Shown: piece after piece, positions 18,555-27,425 of the stretch
How the letters are laid out: every line of letters begins with the position of its first letter
Numbering within the stretch: the first letter of the stretch is position 1
Origin: an uncultured Actinomycetes bacterium
GTDB lineage: Bacteria > Actinomycetota > Acidimicrobiia > Acidimicrobiales > RAAP-2
Assembly (NCBI GenBank): GCA_903825305.1
Contig: CAIKAC010000002.1
Location: 1 to 64,000 of the forward strand
Reading direction: 5' to 3'
DNA length: 64,000 nt
Position numbers and translations under genes: made by a program
Notes under the pieces: model-generated
What the model was told of the DNA's origin: nothing
Databases searched by the model: none
Seen by the model: only the letters and a program-made list of their open reading frames with translations

Positions 18555-19803
18555 TCACATGAGCATCATTGGTCCCCCCGAGCCGTTGCGTCACCTGATG
18601 GGCCTGCGCTATGGGCAAATCATGGTGATGGCCCTTGCTTGCGTGATTGCGGTGGGCCTGTCGCTCTTGCTGCATGGAGCCTTGGGGGCGATTGGCGCCG
18701 TACTCGTCATTGCAATGGGACTCATGGCTGCTTGGATACCGTGGAACGGCCGACACTGTGATGAATGGCTGAGCGTTATTGCGTGGCATGGGCACGTTCG
18801 TCTTACGGCGAAACGAGCATTGGTGGTGCGGGTCGATGATGCAGGCCTAGTGTGGGCAACCTCAGCCGTCACTAAATACATCGGTCTCGAAGTGGAGCCG
18901 TTGGCGCTTCAGAGCTATGAAGAACGCTCTCAGCGCACGCAGGCCTTTGCCTATGCCATTGCCGCCACCTTGTCCACTCATTCGTCTCTGAGCGACATCT
19001 CGTGGACCATCTCCACGCAGGTTCGCGATCCTCGGGCGAACTCAGCTCGATGGGTGCGATGTCATCGTCAGGGATCGGCGCACTCGCTCCTCGATGGTTA
19101 CCGCGAAACCTTGCACGAAGGGCACGTCGAGACGATGGCCCAACACATCGTCATGGCCCTCTCGGCGCCACCCCTGGGTGGAGAAGGACTTGACGCGGCG
19201 GTAAAGACCTTGGAGGCAGAACTCAATGGCACGGGAATAACGCTTCACAATCTTGACGCTGCGGATTCTGGAGCGTGGCTGTCTAGCCTCACGGGAGCCT
19301 CGGTGAGAGGCGGTGATGTGGCGCTAAGCGTGGCCCCTAGTTGGGGCTCGGCGAGATCTGGCGACACCGCCTGCGTGGCCTACTGGGTAGAACAATTCCC
19401 GAGATCAGGCATAGGCCCAGAACTATTTGCTGATCTCTTCGTGCGCCACGGTGGTGTCTCGTTGCAGGTCACTATGCGTCACATGGACGCAGCCACCGCG
19501 TTGCGCAGGGTGCGATCGCGGAGAACGAGCAGCATTGCTGATGCCACGATGCGACGCCGGGCAGGGTTTCTCGCGAGTACGAAAGCCCAGCACCTTGAAG
19601 ATGAGCGACAACGTCGAGAATCTCGTTACGCCTCGGGCGAAGCCGGCATGGTACTGAGTGTCATCATCATGATGAGGGAAGACGAAGAACGAAATACTGA
19701 GATGGTCGCCTCCCTTCAGGCCAAGGGAGTTGGGCTTCGCCGGTTAAACGGTGAGCATGCGCAACGCTTAGCAGCGTTCATGGACCCTGGGATGAACCAG
19801 TGA
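18544..19803 (+). CDS. SCO6880-like conjugation protein (PrgI/VirB3 plus VirB4 N-terminal type)
   Basis: 419 residues. After a short basic N-terminus come two adjacent membrane spans (QIMVMALACVIAVGLSLLLH and AIGAVLVIAMGLMAAWI), then WNGRHCDEWLSVIAWHGHVR and a long soluble region rich in short beta-strands and Arg-rich helices. This is the layout of SCO6880-family proteins in actinobacterial integrative elements, which combine a PrgI/VirB3-like membrane hairpin with a VirB4-like N-terminal domain. No Walker motif is present; the ATPase half is in the next gene, whose GTG start overlaps this stop by four bases. The two together look like a split VirB3-VirB4 unit. Assignment rests on topology and neighbours more than on individual motifs. 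Confidence 0.62.
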   Translation: MTTDHMSIIGPPEPLRHLMGLRYGQIMVMALACVIAVGLSLLLHGALGAIGAVLVIAMGLMAAWIPWNGRHCDEWLSVIAWHGHVRLTAKRALVVRVDDAGLVWATSAVTKYIGLEVEPLALQSYEERSQRTQAFAYAIAATLSTHSSLSDISWTISTQVRDPRANSARWVRCHRQGSAHSLLDGYRETLHEGHVETMAQHIVMALSAPPLGGEGLDAAVKTLEAELNGTGITLHNLDAADSGAWLSSLTGASVRGGDVALSVAPSWGSARSGDTACVAYWVEQFPRSGIGPELFADLFVRHGGVSLQVTMRHMDAATALRRVRSRRTSSIADATMRRRAGFLASTKAQHLEDERQRRESRYASGEAGMVLSVIIMMREDEERNTEMVASLQAKGVGLRRLNGEHAQRLAAFMDPGMNQ

Positions 19804-21047
19804 GGTGGCATGTGCGCACCCTTGCTCGCCATGAAGCCACGATTGGCGATCTCCAAGCGTTGACACCGCTCATGGGGGCGACTGATCAACCAGCGAGTGG
19901 GATTTACCTTGGTGAGGATCTCATAGGCCGACCCTTCACCTTCGATCCCTTCGAGCTCTATCGCGAGGGCCGCATCACCAGTCCCAACCAGTTGATTGTC
20001 GGGCAAATTGGAAGGGGCAAGAGCTCGTTGGTCAAAGCCATGGTCTTGCGCCACCTGGGTCTCGGACGAAGTGCCTTTGTCGTGGACCCCAAGGGTGAAT
20101 ACGCCGCCCTTGCCGAAGTGGCCGGTGGCCTCGTCATCAAGCTCAGCCCAGGGGGTGGCCAACAGATCAACCCCTTGAGCCCAGTGCCGGGGGCTAATCA
20201 CGATCAGCAGCGTGCCGGCCATGTTCGGCTCCTCGAAACCATTGCGGCAAGCACCTTGGGGAGACCGGTGCGACCCATGGAACGTCTCGCCATAGAGGTA
20301 GCGCTTGATGCCTCATCGAACGATCAGCGTTCTCCAACGGTGAGCGGAGTTGTGGATCGACTGTTTCGACCCGAGGGCATGGTGTTCAATGCCCTCGGGA
20401 TTGCCGATGGTGATGTCTTGGCGCAGAGCCGTGACCTTGCCATTGAGTTACGTCGCCTCGTGGATGGTGATCTCCGAGGAATGGTCGATGGCGACGATGG
20501 CTTTCGTGTTGACGATGCTGATCTCGTTGTGGTGGATCTCTCAGCGCTCTATGGCGGCGATGGCCTGGGTGTGGTGATGGTCTGTGTAATGGCCTGGATG
20601 CAGCAAATCCTGGCGCAACGCCATCGTCGGGGCTACCAAGCGATTCTGGTCATTGACGAAGCATGGGCACTCTTGAGGGATCTCGAGGCAGCACGATGGC
20701 TGCAGCATGCCCTCAAACTCAGTCGTGCCTGGGGTATCTCGACAGTGGCGGTGCTCCATCGCATCTCAGATCTCACTGCCGTAGGCGATGATGGCTCCGA
20801 ACAGCGAGCGCTGGCGCGTTCTTTGCTCCTCGAGACAGAAGTCCGCACCGTCTTTGCACAACCTGCCTCTGCATTGGATGAACTTGATCGAGCACTCTCG
20901 TTGTCTGAAATTCAACGTGAATTAGTACCTCGATTGCCCAAAGGCACTGCCCTGTGGCACGTGGGTGCTTCAGCACACGTCGTTCACCACCGGGTCGGCA
21001 GTACTGAGTGGGATCTCATCGATACTGACCACATGCTGCGCTCATGA
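19800..21047 (+). CDS. VirB4-like conjugation ATPase
   Basis: 415 residues. Walker A is GQIGRGKSS (~residues 69-77), preceded by the FDPFELYREGRITSPNQLIV strand. FVVDPKGEYAALAEVAGG is a motif shared by VirB4/TraC/HerA-type ATPases. Walker B is AILVIDEAWALLRD, with a downstream region (WGISTVAVLHRISDL, then the sensor-like segment of LLLETEVRTVFAQP) typical of VirB4 C-terminal domains. The protein is about half the usual VirB4 length because the N-terminal part is missing, presumably supplied by the preceding gene. It should form a hexamer at the membrane and power substrate transfer or pilus assembly. The start overlaps the previous stop, and the next gene overlaps by four bases, so the genes form one operon. 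Confidence 0.8.
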   Translation: MRWHVRTLARHEATIGDLQALTPLMGATDQPASGIYLGEDLIGRPFTFDPFELYREGRITSPNQLIVGQIGRGKSSLVKAMVLRHLGLGRSAFVVDPKGEYAALAEVAGGLVIKLSPGGGQQINPLSPVPGANHDQQRAGHVRLLETIAASTLGRPVRPMERLAIEVALDASSNDQRSPTVSGVVDRLFRPEGMVFNALGIADGDVLAQSRDLAIELRRLVDGDLRGMVDGDDGFRVDDADLVVVDLSALYGGDGLGVVMVCVMAWMQQILAQRHRRGYQAILVIDEAWALLRDLEAARWLQHALKLSRAWGISTVAVLHRISDLTAVGDDGSEQRALARSLLLETEVRTVFAQPASALDELDRALSLSEIQRELVPRLPKGTALWHVGASAHVVHHRVGSTEWDLIDTDHMLRS

Positions 21048-22390
21048 TGATCCTCGGTGTTGCCGGCGCAGGATTACTTCTCTTCTTGGTGGTCCTTCAA
21101 CGCAACAAACCAAGCACCGGGACGGTCGCAGGTCACCGAGACCTGAAGTGCACCAGACGAAGCCAAGGGCATCGCGTGGTGCTTGGTCATCGAGCGTCAA
21201 CTACGTGGATGACATTGCCGAGCAGACTGCTCGCTCCCCAGGACCACTCGGTGCTCATCGTTGGGCCCACCCAATCAGGCAAGACCTCATCGCTCGTCAT
21301 ACCCACGATTGCAGCTTGGGATGGTCCGATACTGGTTGCCAGCGTCAAAGACGATCTTGTTGTGGCAACGGCAGCACTGCGTGGAGAGCGTGGCGAGGTC
21401 GGTGTAGTGGACCCGACTCGATCTCATGGCTCATTCTCGCGATGTGTTGATCCGGTGGCGCTCATTGGTGACTTTGCTTCAGCCAAGCGGGTTGCCTTCA
21501 GCTTGTGTGACGCGAATATGGAAGGTCCCCAGAGTTCAGAGAGCCAATTTTGGAATCAGATGGCGGCGAAAACGCTTAGCGTGCTGTGTTTCGCTGCATC
21601 ACTGAGTACTGGTTCTCTTCATGAAGTAATCAGCTGGGTGAATCATGGAGAAAGCGCTCCATGGCTTGCCCTCATTGGCGCGAGTCAAGACAATGCGGCC
21701 ATAGAAATTGCGCAGGCCTGTGCGCGAAGAGACGAGCGTCAAGCAGCCTCGATAGCAGCCACCATGGAAGCCGTGCTTGAGCCCTTTTCATTAATCACCT
21801 CACACCCAAGCATTGATGTCGAGCACTTCCTTGATTCTTTCCACAGCATGTATTTCTGTGCGCCCGCCTTTGAGCAGCGTCGTTATCGAGCGATGTTTGT
21901 GCTCGCCATCGAAGAGATCATTCGCCGAGCCTACGAACAGGCTCAGCGAGAAGGAGGGCGGCTGAGTAAGCCTCTCCTCGTGGTGCTCGATGAAGCTGCT
22001 GCCATTGCGCCCTTACGTGAACTTGACGTTATTGCGGCTACGTGTGCGAGCCATGGCATCGTCTTGCTCAGCGTCTTTCAAGACTTGACCCAGATTCATG
22101 CTCGCTGGCCCGGCCGAGCCGATTCAATTGTGAATAATCATCGGACGCGAGTCTTGTTGTCGGGCAGTAGTGATCCCCTTGTTGGCACCATGGTGAACCA
22201 AGCCCTTGGCGTGATGTCCGCATCTGACCAGGAGTATTCCTTCGATATCCGCACCCTTCGCAGCCACCGAGGCATTGTCATTAGTGGTGCCCTGCAACCC
22301 GTTCGTCTGGCGCTTATGAAGCCAAGGATTCCTAAGCGAAAGCGACTCGCTAGGTTGGACGGATGGCGATCACGCTCTGCGTCGACATAG
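21044..22390 (+). CDS. TraG/VirD4-like coupling protein
   Basis: 448 residues. One N-terminal membrane span (ILGVAGAGLLLFLVVLQ) is followed by a cytosolic ATPase core. Walker A GPTQSGKTSSLVIPTI (~residues 74-89), the typical VASVKDDLVV strand, Walker B LLVVLDEAAAIAPL, and the arginine/sensor region VLLSVFQDLTQIHARW and VLLSGSSDPLVG are all in the expected order for TraG/TraD/VirD4 proteins. These are hexameric coupling ATPases that bring relaxase-DNA or protein substrates to the secretion channel. Only one membrane helix is present instead of the usual two. No relaxase gene is found in the window, so the cargo is unknown. The following kinase gene begins inside its last 28 bases. Confidence 0.82.
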   Translation: MMILGVAGAGLLLFLVVLQRNKPSTGTVAGHRDLKCTRRSQGHRVVLGHRASTTWMTLPSRLLAPQDHSVLIVGPTQSGKTSSLVIPTIAAWDGPILVASVKDDLVVATAALRGERGEVGVVDPTRSHGSFSRCVDPVALIGDFASAKRVAFSLCDANMEGPQSSESQFWNQMAAKTLSVLCFAASLSTGSLHEVISWVNHGESAPWLALIGASQDNAAIEIAQACARRDERQAASIAATMEAVLEPFSLITSHPSIDVEHFLDSFHSMYFCAPAFEQRRYRAMFVLAIEEIIRRAYEQAQREGGRLSKPLLVVLDEAAAIAPLRELDVIAATCASHGIVLLSVFQDLTQIHARWPGRADSIVNNHRTRVLLSGSSDPLVGTMVNQALGVMSASDQEYSFDIRTLRSHRGIVISGALQPVRLALMKPRIPKRKRLARLDGWRSRSAST

Positions 22391-23097
22391 GCGCCACTTC
22401 CATCAAGGCGGCACCTGTTACTGATGATGGGGTATTGATGAGTGCGATTCGGTCACTCAAGACTCAAGCCCCGTTGCGTCCTGATGAGTTGGTCAAGCGC
22501 ATCACTACGCTCGCAGCCTCGTTCGAAGACGTTTCGCGAGTGGCGGTGGGCTTTCCAGGAGGTATCGAAGCAGGGGTAGTGACGGATCCATCGAATCTGG
22601 CACGCAACAAAGATGGTCACAACGAGGCTTCGGTGGTGGAAGCGTGGAAACAGGTGGATCTCAACAGCCTGCTGAGTCAAGCTTTGGCACAACCGATAGC
22701 CACTGCCAATGATGCTGATGTTGCGGCGCTAGGAGCATGCGATGGCGTGGGCCTTGAAGTAACGATCACTTTGGGAACCGGAGTGGGATGTGGCTGCACC
22801 CTCGATGGCGAGCTCCTTATCCATAGGGAGATCCATGACTTCGTCAACCAACCCACTATTCGCTATGACGGCTTGCTTGGCACCAAAGCACTCTTGGCGA
22901 TGGGTGAACAATATTGGTCTCAAGATGTCGCTCAGCTGATAGCCAAGGTGGTGGAGATTCATCACCCAGACAAGATCCACCTTGCCGGTGGTAATGCTCC
23001 ACGTCTTGATCGAAGGGTTCTTAATCCGTGGGAAGAGACGGTCTGGGTGCATCGTGAACCCGTCGGGATTCTCGGTGGGGCAGCACTGTTCTCCTGA
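22363..23097 (+). CDS. ROK-family sugar kinase, polyphosphate glucokinase-like
   Basis: 244 residues; ATG 22363 overlaps the coupling-protein gene by 28 bases. The phosphate-binding motif LCVDIGATSIKAA (residues 5-17), the strand AVGFPGG (~61-67), the catalytic motif ANDADVAALG (115-124, catalytic Asp near 117-119) and the second phosphate loop TLGTGVGCG (136-144) give a complete ASKHA/ROK core. The length and the lack of the ROK zinc motif (CXCGXXGC) match the actinobacterial polyphosphate/ATP glucokinase branch (PpgK), which phosphorylates glucose in the cytosol. Glucose as substrate and polyphosphate as donor are inference. Its tight coupling to a secretion locus is unexpected and may be accidental. 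It converges on the amidase gene with an 88-base gap. Confidence 0.78.
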   Translation: MAITLCVDIGATSIKAAPVTDDGVLMSAIRSLKTQAPLRPDELVKRITTLAASFEDVSRVAVGFPGGIEAGVVTDPSNLARNKDGHNEASVVEAWKQVDLNSLLSQALAQPIATANDADVAALGACDGVGLEVTITLGTGVGCGCTLDGELLIHREIHDFVNQPTIRYDGLLGTKALLAMGEQYWSQDVAQLIAKVVEIHHPDKIHLAGGNAPRLDRRVLNPWEETVWVHREPVGILGGAALFS

Positions 23098-23185
23098 GCA
23101 GCAGATGGTTGGATATGCACAGTTGCCATCTCTCGAGCCGAATCTCGCTATCAACTTATGGCGATGGCGAAAAGAACGGGCCTCG

Positions 23186-24223
23186 CTACCGAACGTGAGT
23201 AGCCATAGTGCGAAGACGCTGGTGGGCTCCGCCCATCACCACCGCTCCCTTGAGAGCAGACTTCGGCACCTTGGCAACGACGGTGTAGTTGGTGTCAACA
23301 ACATTGGCGATAGGCGTCAGAGCCACTTGAGATACCAGCTGATACGCATCCATGGTGGAAAGGCCAGTGAGTTCTGCAATCCAATGCACCATTTGGGTGT
23401 GGGCAATGCGAAAGGCATCTTCGAGAGGCCGAGCAGAACCCGTGGTCATAATGAATTCGTCTGATTCGAGGCGCGGCCATGGGGTGGGGTATCCATCAAT
23501 GACATCCAAGATCAAGGTGGTATCCATGGCGGTCTCTACTGCGACCCCACAGGTTTCGCCCTCGCCTTGGCGGGCATGGCCGTCGCCAAAGCTGAAGAGC
23601 GCGCCCTCGACATTGACACCGAGATAACAGGTCACCCCACTGCGCATTTCGGGGGTGTCCATATTGCCGCCCCAGTCACCGGGGGTGAGTGACGAGCGCA
23701 CCTCGCCGAGGGGAGGGGCGACACCCACGGTGCCGTGCATGGGATCGAGGGGGAGGTCAACTTTGAAGTTGGAGTCCTTGGCTTCATAGCGAACACTGCG
23801 CTCGTCAAAGTCGATGCCGTAGCGCCAGGTCATCTCAGGCAAGGCCTGTTGAAGGGTGGCGGTGAAGCCCGTTGAGGTTAGGGCGCCAAAGAAAGGCACC
23901 GTCGTGGAGAAGCCATGGGTGAAGTGTGGCTCAATGGAGACGAAGTGCACACAGAGGGTGTCGCCAGGATTGGCCCCATTGATAAAGAACGGTCCGGTTT
24001 GAGGGTTGAGATAGCGCGGGTCACAAACGTGGGAAACGAGATCGTGCTCTGAGTGAATGGCCCCGGCAAAACAATCTTGGCTTGAGGTCACGAGCACGCT
24101 TGGGGTGTTGAGGCTCACTTTGGCCTCAACACCACCAAAGGTGTAAATCAATGACGAAGGGTCAGCTTCGAAGTCAACCTCGTAGGTAACGAGATCGGGC
24201 GACGAAGCTGACCCTTGTGTCAT
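23186..24223 (-). CDS. Acetamidase/formamidase family amide hydrolase
   Basis: 345 residues. The FmdA/AmdA signature is visible throughout: GPFFINGANPGDTLCVHF, HFTHGFSTT, GTVGVAPPLGE, GDWGGNMDT and the metal-site region LFSFGDGHARQGEGETCG, followed by the VETAMDTTL strand. Enzymes of this family hydrolyse small amides (formamide, acetamide) to ammonia and the acid in the cytosol. The gene lies 15 bases downstream of the APC permease on the same strand, so the two likely form an operon, with the permease importing an amine or amide. The operon is divergent from the microcompartment run, which suggests a shared nitrogen/carbon substrate. The precise substrate cannot be told. No strong ribosome-binding site precedes the ATG, consistent with translational coupling. 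Confidence 0.86.
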   Translation of the reverse strand: MTQGSASSPDLVTYEVDFEADPSSLIYTFGGVEAKVSLNTPSVLVTSSQDCFAGAIHSEHDLVSHVCDPRYLNPQTGPFFINGANPGDTLCVHFVSIEPHFTHGFSTTVPFFGALTSTGFTATLQQALPEMTWRYGIDFDERSVRYEAKDSNFKVDLPLDPMHGTVGVAPPLGEVRSSLTPGDWGGNMDTPEMRSGVTCYLGVNVEGALFSFGDGHARQGEGETCGVAVETAMDTTLILDVIDGYPTPWPRLESDEFIMTTGSARPLEDAFRIAHTQMVHWIAELTGLSTMDAYQLVSQVALTPIANVVDTNYTVVAKVPKSALKGAVVMGGAHQRLRTMATHVR

Positions 24224-24238
24224 CGGAGTGCAGAACGC

Positions 24239-25819
24239 TTAGTCGCGCTCTTGGGTTTCTTCCAAAATCGTCTTACCCAACTGTGAGTACTCGTCAGGGT
24301 GACGCTGGCGCAAGAACAACACGTAACCACCAGCAAGTACGGCCACCGCCACCACGATCCACGGAATGGCGTGGAAGAAGGGGCTTGATGCAGCAGCACC
24401 AGCAGCGAAGCTCAGGTTGTTGAACAGCAGGTAGATCACGTAGATCATGCCGGCTGCGCCAATGATGGGAGCGATGATGGTGCGGAAGACGTTGGCCGTT
24501 TCAGGGTGTTGCTTCTTCACGTGGAAGTAGCTGATCACCGAGATCGAGCACAGTGACTGCACAATCAACACGATCATGGTGCCAAGGATGGCCAAGAGAC
24601 CGTAGATGTCCGAGTAAGCAACGTCGGGCACGGTAGCGGTTGGCTTTTGGAAGATCCAGAAGCCGAGCACGAAGGCCAAGGTGATGATGGTCTGCGTGAT
24701 CGAAGCTACGTGTGGGCTCTTGTGCTTGTCGTGGGTCTTGCCCAAAGCGCGAGCAATGCTCTTGGAGGGAAGCTCACGGCCAATCGAGTAGATGTAGCGA
24801 GACGCTGCATTGTGGAAGGCCAAGGCACAGGCGAAGGAGCCGGTGATGATGAGCACCTGGTAAATGTTCTTGGCCCAGCCACCGACGAAGATGTCGGCCA
24901 CGTTGTAGAACATCGCAAAGGGGTTAGAGCTACGCGAGTAGGCGATGGCCTGGTGCGTGCCGTCACCCGCAATGGTCATCCAAGAGACGAATGCGTAGAG
25001 CACCATGATGGCGATAACCACGATGATGAGCGCCTTGGGGATGACCTTCTTGGGGTTCTTGGACTCTTCACCATAAACAGCAGTGGTCTCATAACCAACC
25101 CATGACCAGAAGGCGAAGAACAATCCAATAGCGGCTGATCCAACGATGCCGGCCTTGGGGTCGGCGGCTACCGCCGAGAACGCCTTGATCGGGCTCAACG
25201 CTTGGGGGATCAGACCGTCTGGGCCACCACCGTGGAAGAGCACGGAGAAGCTCATGAGCAGCAAGATTGCAACTTCCGTGACCAAGAACACACCGAGAAT
25301 GACACCCGAGATTGAGATATCGAAGTATCCCAACAGGGCGATCAAGACAATGCCAACCAAGGCGATGGGCACCCAGCTAATGGTGGGTCCGTGGAAGGCG
25401 ATGATCGTCGTTCTCGTAAAGGAAGCAAAGATACCGATAATCGAAGCTTCGAAGACGATGTAGGCAAAGGCACTCAAGACGCCGGAGATGAAGCCGACTG
25501 CTGGGCCGAGGCCGTGACTAATGAAGCCGTAGAACGATCCGGTGTTGGTGATGTGGCGCGACATCGCGGCGTAACCAACGGTGAAGATCGTCAAGATGAT
25601 GCCGGCAAAGATGTAGCCACCAGGTGCGTACATGCCGTTACCGAAACCAACGGCGATCGGCACGTTACCGGTCATGGCCGTAATCGGCGCTGCCGTTGCG
25701 AGTGCCATGAAGGCCACCGCAAAGACACCGATCGATCCGGCCCTCAGCCGTTTGATCTCTTTGTTCATGGTGGCATCACCCACCTTGACTTTTAGTTCCC
25801 TCTCATCGATGGGATCCAT
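24239..25819 (-). CDS. APC-superfamily amino acid/amine permease
   Basis: 526 residues; ATG 25819-25817 with a G-rich ribosome-binding site (AAGGGGGG) about six bases upstream. Twelve or more membrane spans are visible, beginning with AGSIGVFAVAFMALATAAPI. This carries the unwound TM1 region (AAPITAMTGNVPIAVGFGNG) where APC transporters bind the amino group of the substrate. TM3 (YGFISHGLGPAVGFISGVLS) and TM6 (IGLFFAFWSWVGYETTAVYG EE side) also fit the family. APC permeases are regular members of the mycobacterial aminoacetone/amino-propanol microcompartment loci. I infer uptake of an amino alcohol or amine such as 1-amino-2-propanol. It is transcribed divergently from the class III PLP enzyme across a 325-base regulatory region. 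Confidence 0.85.
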   Translation of the reverse strand: MDPIDERELKVKVGDATMNKEIKRLRAGSIGVFAVAFMALATAAPITAMTGNVPIAVGFGNGMYAPGGYIFAGIILTIFTVGYAAMSRHITNTGSFYGFISHGLGPAVGFISGVLSAFAYIVFEASIIGIFASFTRTTIIAFHGPTISWVPIALVGIVLIALLGYFDISISGVILGVFLVTEVAILLLMSFSVLFHGGGPDGLIPQALSPIKAFSAVAADPKAGIVGSAAIGLFFAFWSWVGYETTAVYGEESKNPKKVIPKALIIVVIAIMVLYAFVSWMTIAGDGTHQAIAYSRSSNPFAMFYNVADIFVGGWAKNIYQVLIITGSFACALAFHNAASRYIYSIGRELPSKSIARALGKTHDKHKSPHVASITQTIITLAFVLGFWIFQKPTATVPDVAYSDIYGLLAILGTMIVLIVQSLCSISVISYFHVKKQHPETANVFRTIIAPIIGAAGMIYVIYLLFNNLSFAAGAAASSPFFHAIPWIVVAVAVLAGGYVLFLRQRHPDEYSQLGKTILEETQERD

Positions 25820-26055
25820 CTATGCCCCCCTTGGGTTGTGAGCCGGCCAGTGGCCGGATTGGTCAGCCCCACTCGTGACTGACGTTCATGTAAAAGTACG
25901 GTAAGAATCACCTGAATTCAAGAGAAAAGTGTTTCTGTTTCGTGAATTATCAAGAAAGCAAGTTAATGGTTCCCTCTAAAATTGGCTAAAAATTGGGGTT
26001 TTTATTCAAATATGCCGTTATTTTTGAGTTTTCATACCATTTACCTTCTTTTTGG

Positions 26056-26084
26056 TTGACAAATTAGGTCTCAACCATTACTTT
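26056..26084 (+). promoter_or_regulatory. Sigma70-type promoter of the microcompartment operon
   Basis: A perfect -35 box TTGACA (26056-26061), a 17-base spacer and a -10 box TACTTT (26079-26084) predict a start near 26091, about 54 bases before the first ATG. The operator-like repeats overlap the spacer and start site. Confidence 0.62.
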
Positions 26085-26114
26085 TTGGTCTGAACCGATA
26101 GTTTCGGTGGTTCA
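26067..26114. promoter_or_regulatory. Candidate GntR operator repeats
   Basis: GGTCTCAACC (26067-26076) and GGTCTGAACC (26087-26096) are direct repeats exactly 20 bp apart. The second half TGAACC (26091-26096) also forms an inverted repeat with GGTTCA (26109-26114). GGT...ACC half-sites are the style of HutC/UTRA-type GntR operators, and the operon encodes such a regulator. Binding would block the promoter at 26056-26084. Confidence 0.55.
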
Positions 26115-26144
26115 AGGCTTTGACCAGAGAGGAGGTGGGTGCCC

Positions 26145-27425
26145 ATGAGTGAAGACCTGATCGCATTTAGCTCCAAAGCTGACATGCTCGAGAAGTCCAA
26201 GACCTATTGGAACCCCGACAAGACCCAGTTCTGGAGTGATTCCGGCGTTCCGTTGGTGATTGACCGGCGCGAGGACTACTTCATTTACGACGTCTCAGGC
26301 AAGCGCCTCATTGACGTTCACTTAAATGGCGGCACCTACAACCTCGGTCACCGAAACCCCGAGGTCTCCCACGCCGTCACCGCTGCCATGCAGCACTTTG
26401 ACATTGGTAACCACCACTTCCCCTCGCTTGCTCGCACCGCCCTCGCCGAAGCGCTGATTAGCTCGGCACCAAAGAACATGTCCAAGGTGGTCTATGGGTC
26501 AGGTGGCGGTGAGGCCATTGACATCGCCCTCAAGACGGCTCGTCACGCCACCCAAAAGCGCAAGATTGTCTCGGTGATCAAGGCGTATCACGGCCACACC
26601 GGCCTGGCGCTGGCTACCGGTGACGAGCGCTTCTCCAATCTCTTTCTTTCGGATCGCCCCGAAGAGTTCCCGCACGTGCCCTTCAATGACCTCCAAGCCA
26701 TGGAAGACATTCTTCGTCCTCGTGACGTTGCGGCCATGATCATGGAAACGATTCCCGCCACTTATGGATTCCCGCTTCCTGAACCTGGCTACCTAGAGGG
26801 CGTCAAGAAGTTGTGCGAAACCTATGACGCGCTCTACATCGCCGACGAAGTGCAAACCGGATTGATGCGGACCGGCGAGTTGTGGGCCATCACCAAGCAC
26901 GGCATTGAGCCCGACATTATGGTGTCGGGCAAGGGCATCTCTGGTGGCATGTATCCCATTAGCGCCGTCATGGTTTCTGAGCGCGCCGCCGGTTGGCTTT
27001 CAGAAGACGGCTTCGGTCACATCTCCACCTTTGGTGGCGCAGAACTTGGTTGTGTCGCTGCCTTGAAGACTTTGGAGATCACGACTCGGCCCGAGACGCG
27101 CTCCATGGTGCACTACATCTCAGATCTCATTGGTCGAGGCCTTCGTGAAATCCAAGCGGTCTACCCCGACTGGTTCACCGGCATTCGCCAAAACGGATTG
27201 GTGATGGGCCTTGAGTTCAATGATCCCCAAGGGGCTAAGTACGTCATGCGCGAACTCTATGACGGTGGCGTCTGGGCGATTTTCTCAACGCTTGATCCTC
27301 GCGTCCTTCAATTCAAGCCAGGCATCTTGGTGACCCCAGCCTTGGCAGAAGAGTTGCTGGATCGTGTTGAGGTAGCGATCGGCCGTTCCGCCATTGCGGC
27401 ACGAAAGGCAGGTGCATTCGCATGA
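26145..27425 (+). CDS. Class III PLP enzyme (aminotransferase or amino-alcohol-phosphate phospho-lyase)
   Basis: 426 residues; ATG 26145 chosen because GGAGG (26131-26135) is nine bases away, whereas the in-frame GTG at 26139 is too close. Fold-type I class III features: phosphate-binding GSGGGEA (118-124), YHGHTG (149-153), the cofactor Asp in IADEVQTG (Asp234) and the PLP lysine in SGKGISGG (Lys263). Homologues are constant parts of the Rhodococcus/Mycobacterium microcompartment loci. Class III enzymes include both transaminases and phospho-lyases that cut phosphoethanolamine or phospho-1-amino-2-propanol to the aldehyde, ammonia and phosphate. With an amino-alcohol kinase-like gene in the same operon I favour the phospho-lyase reaction giving propionaldehyde, but sequence alone does not settle it. 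It overlaps the next gene by four bases. Confidence 0.82.
   Translation: MSEDLIAFSSKADMLEKSKTYWNPDKTQFWSDSGVPLVIDRREDYFIYDVSGKRLIDVHLNGGTYNLGHRNPEVSHAVTAAMQHFDIGNHHFPSLARTALAEALISSAPKNMSKVVYGSGGGEAIDIALKTARHATQKRKIVSVIKAYHGHTGLALATGDERFSNLFLSDRPEEFPHVPFNDLQAMEDILRPRDVAAMIMETIPATYGFPLPEPGYLEGVKKLCETYDALYIADEVQTGLMRTGELWAITKHGIEPDIMVSGKGISGGMYPISAVMVSERAAGWLSEDGFGHISTFGGAELGCVAALKTLEITTRPETRSMVHYISDLIGRGLREIQAVYPDWFTGIRQNGLVMGLEFNDPQGAKYVMRELYDGGVWAIFSTLDPRVLQFKPGILVTPALAEELLDRVEVAIGRSAIAARKAGAFA

Larger units (their letters stand above)
25820..26144. promoter_or_regulatory. Divergent control region of the microcompartment locus
   Basis: 325 bases between the permease and the PLP-enzyme gene, strikingly A/T-rich between ~25900 and 26060 compared with the flanking genes. 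It holds the forward promoter and repeat cluster described separately. A promoter for the permease direction was not resolved. No cobalamin-riboswitch-like B12 box was recognised, although the operon encodes a B12-dependent enzyme. Confidence 0.6.

Noticed and set aside
25820-26144. Cobalamin riboswitch before the operon with the B12-dependent dehydratase
   Set aside because: No B12-box or matching helices could be recognised in this region or before 34125; the short leader (about 54 bases) leaves no room downstream of the promoter.
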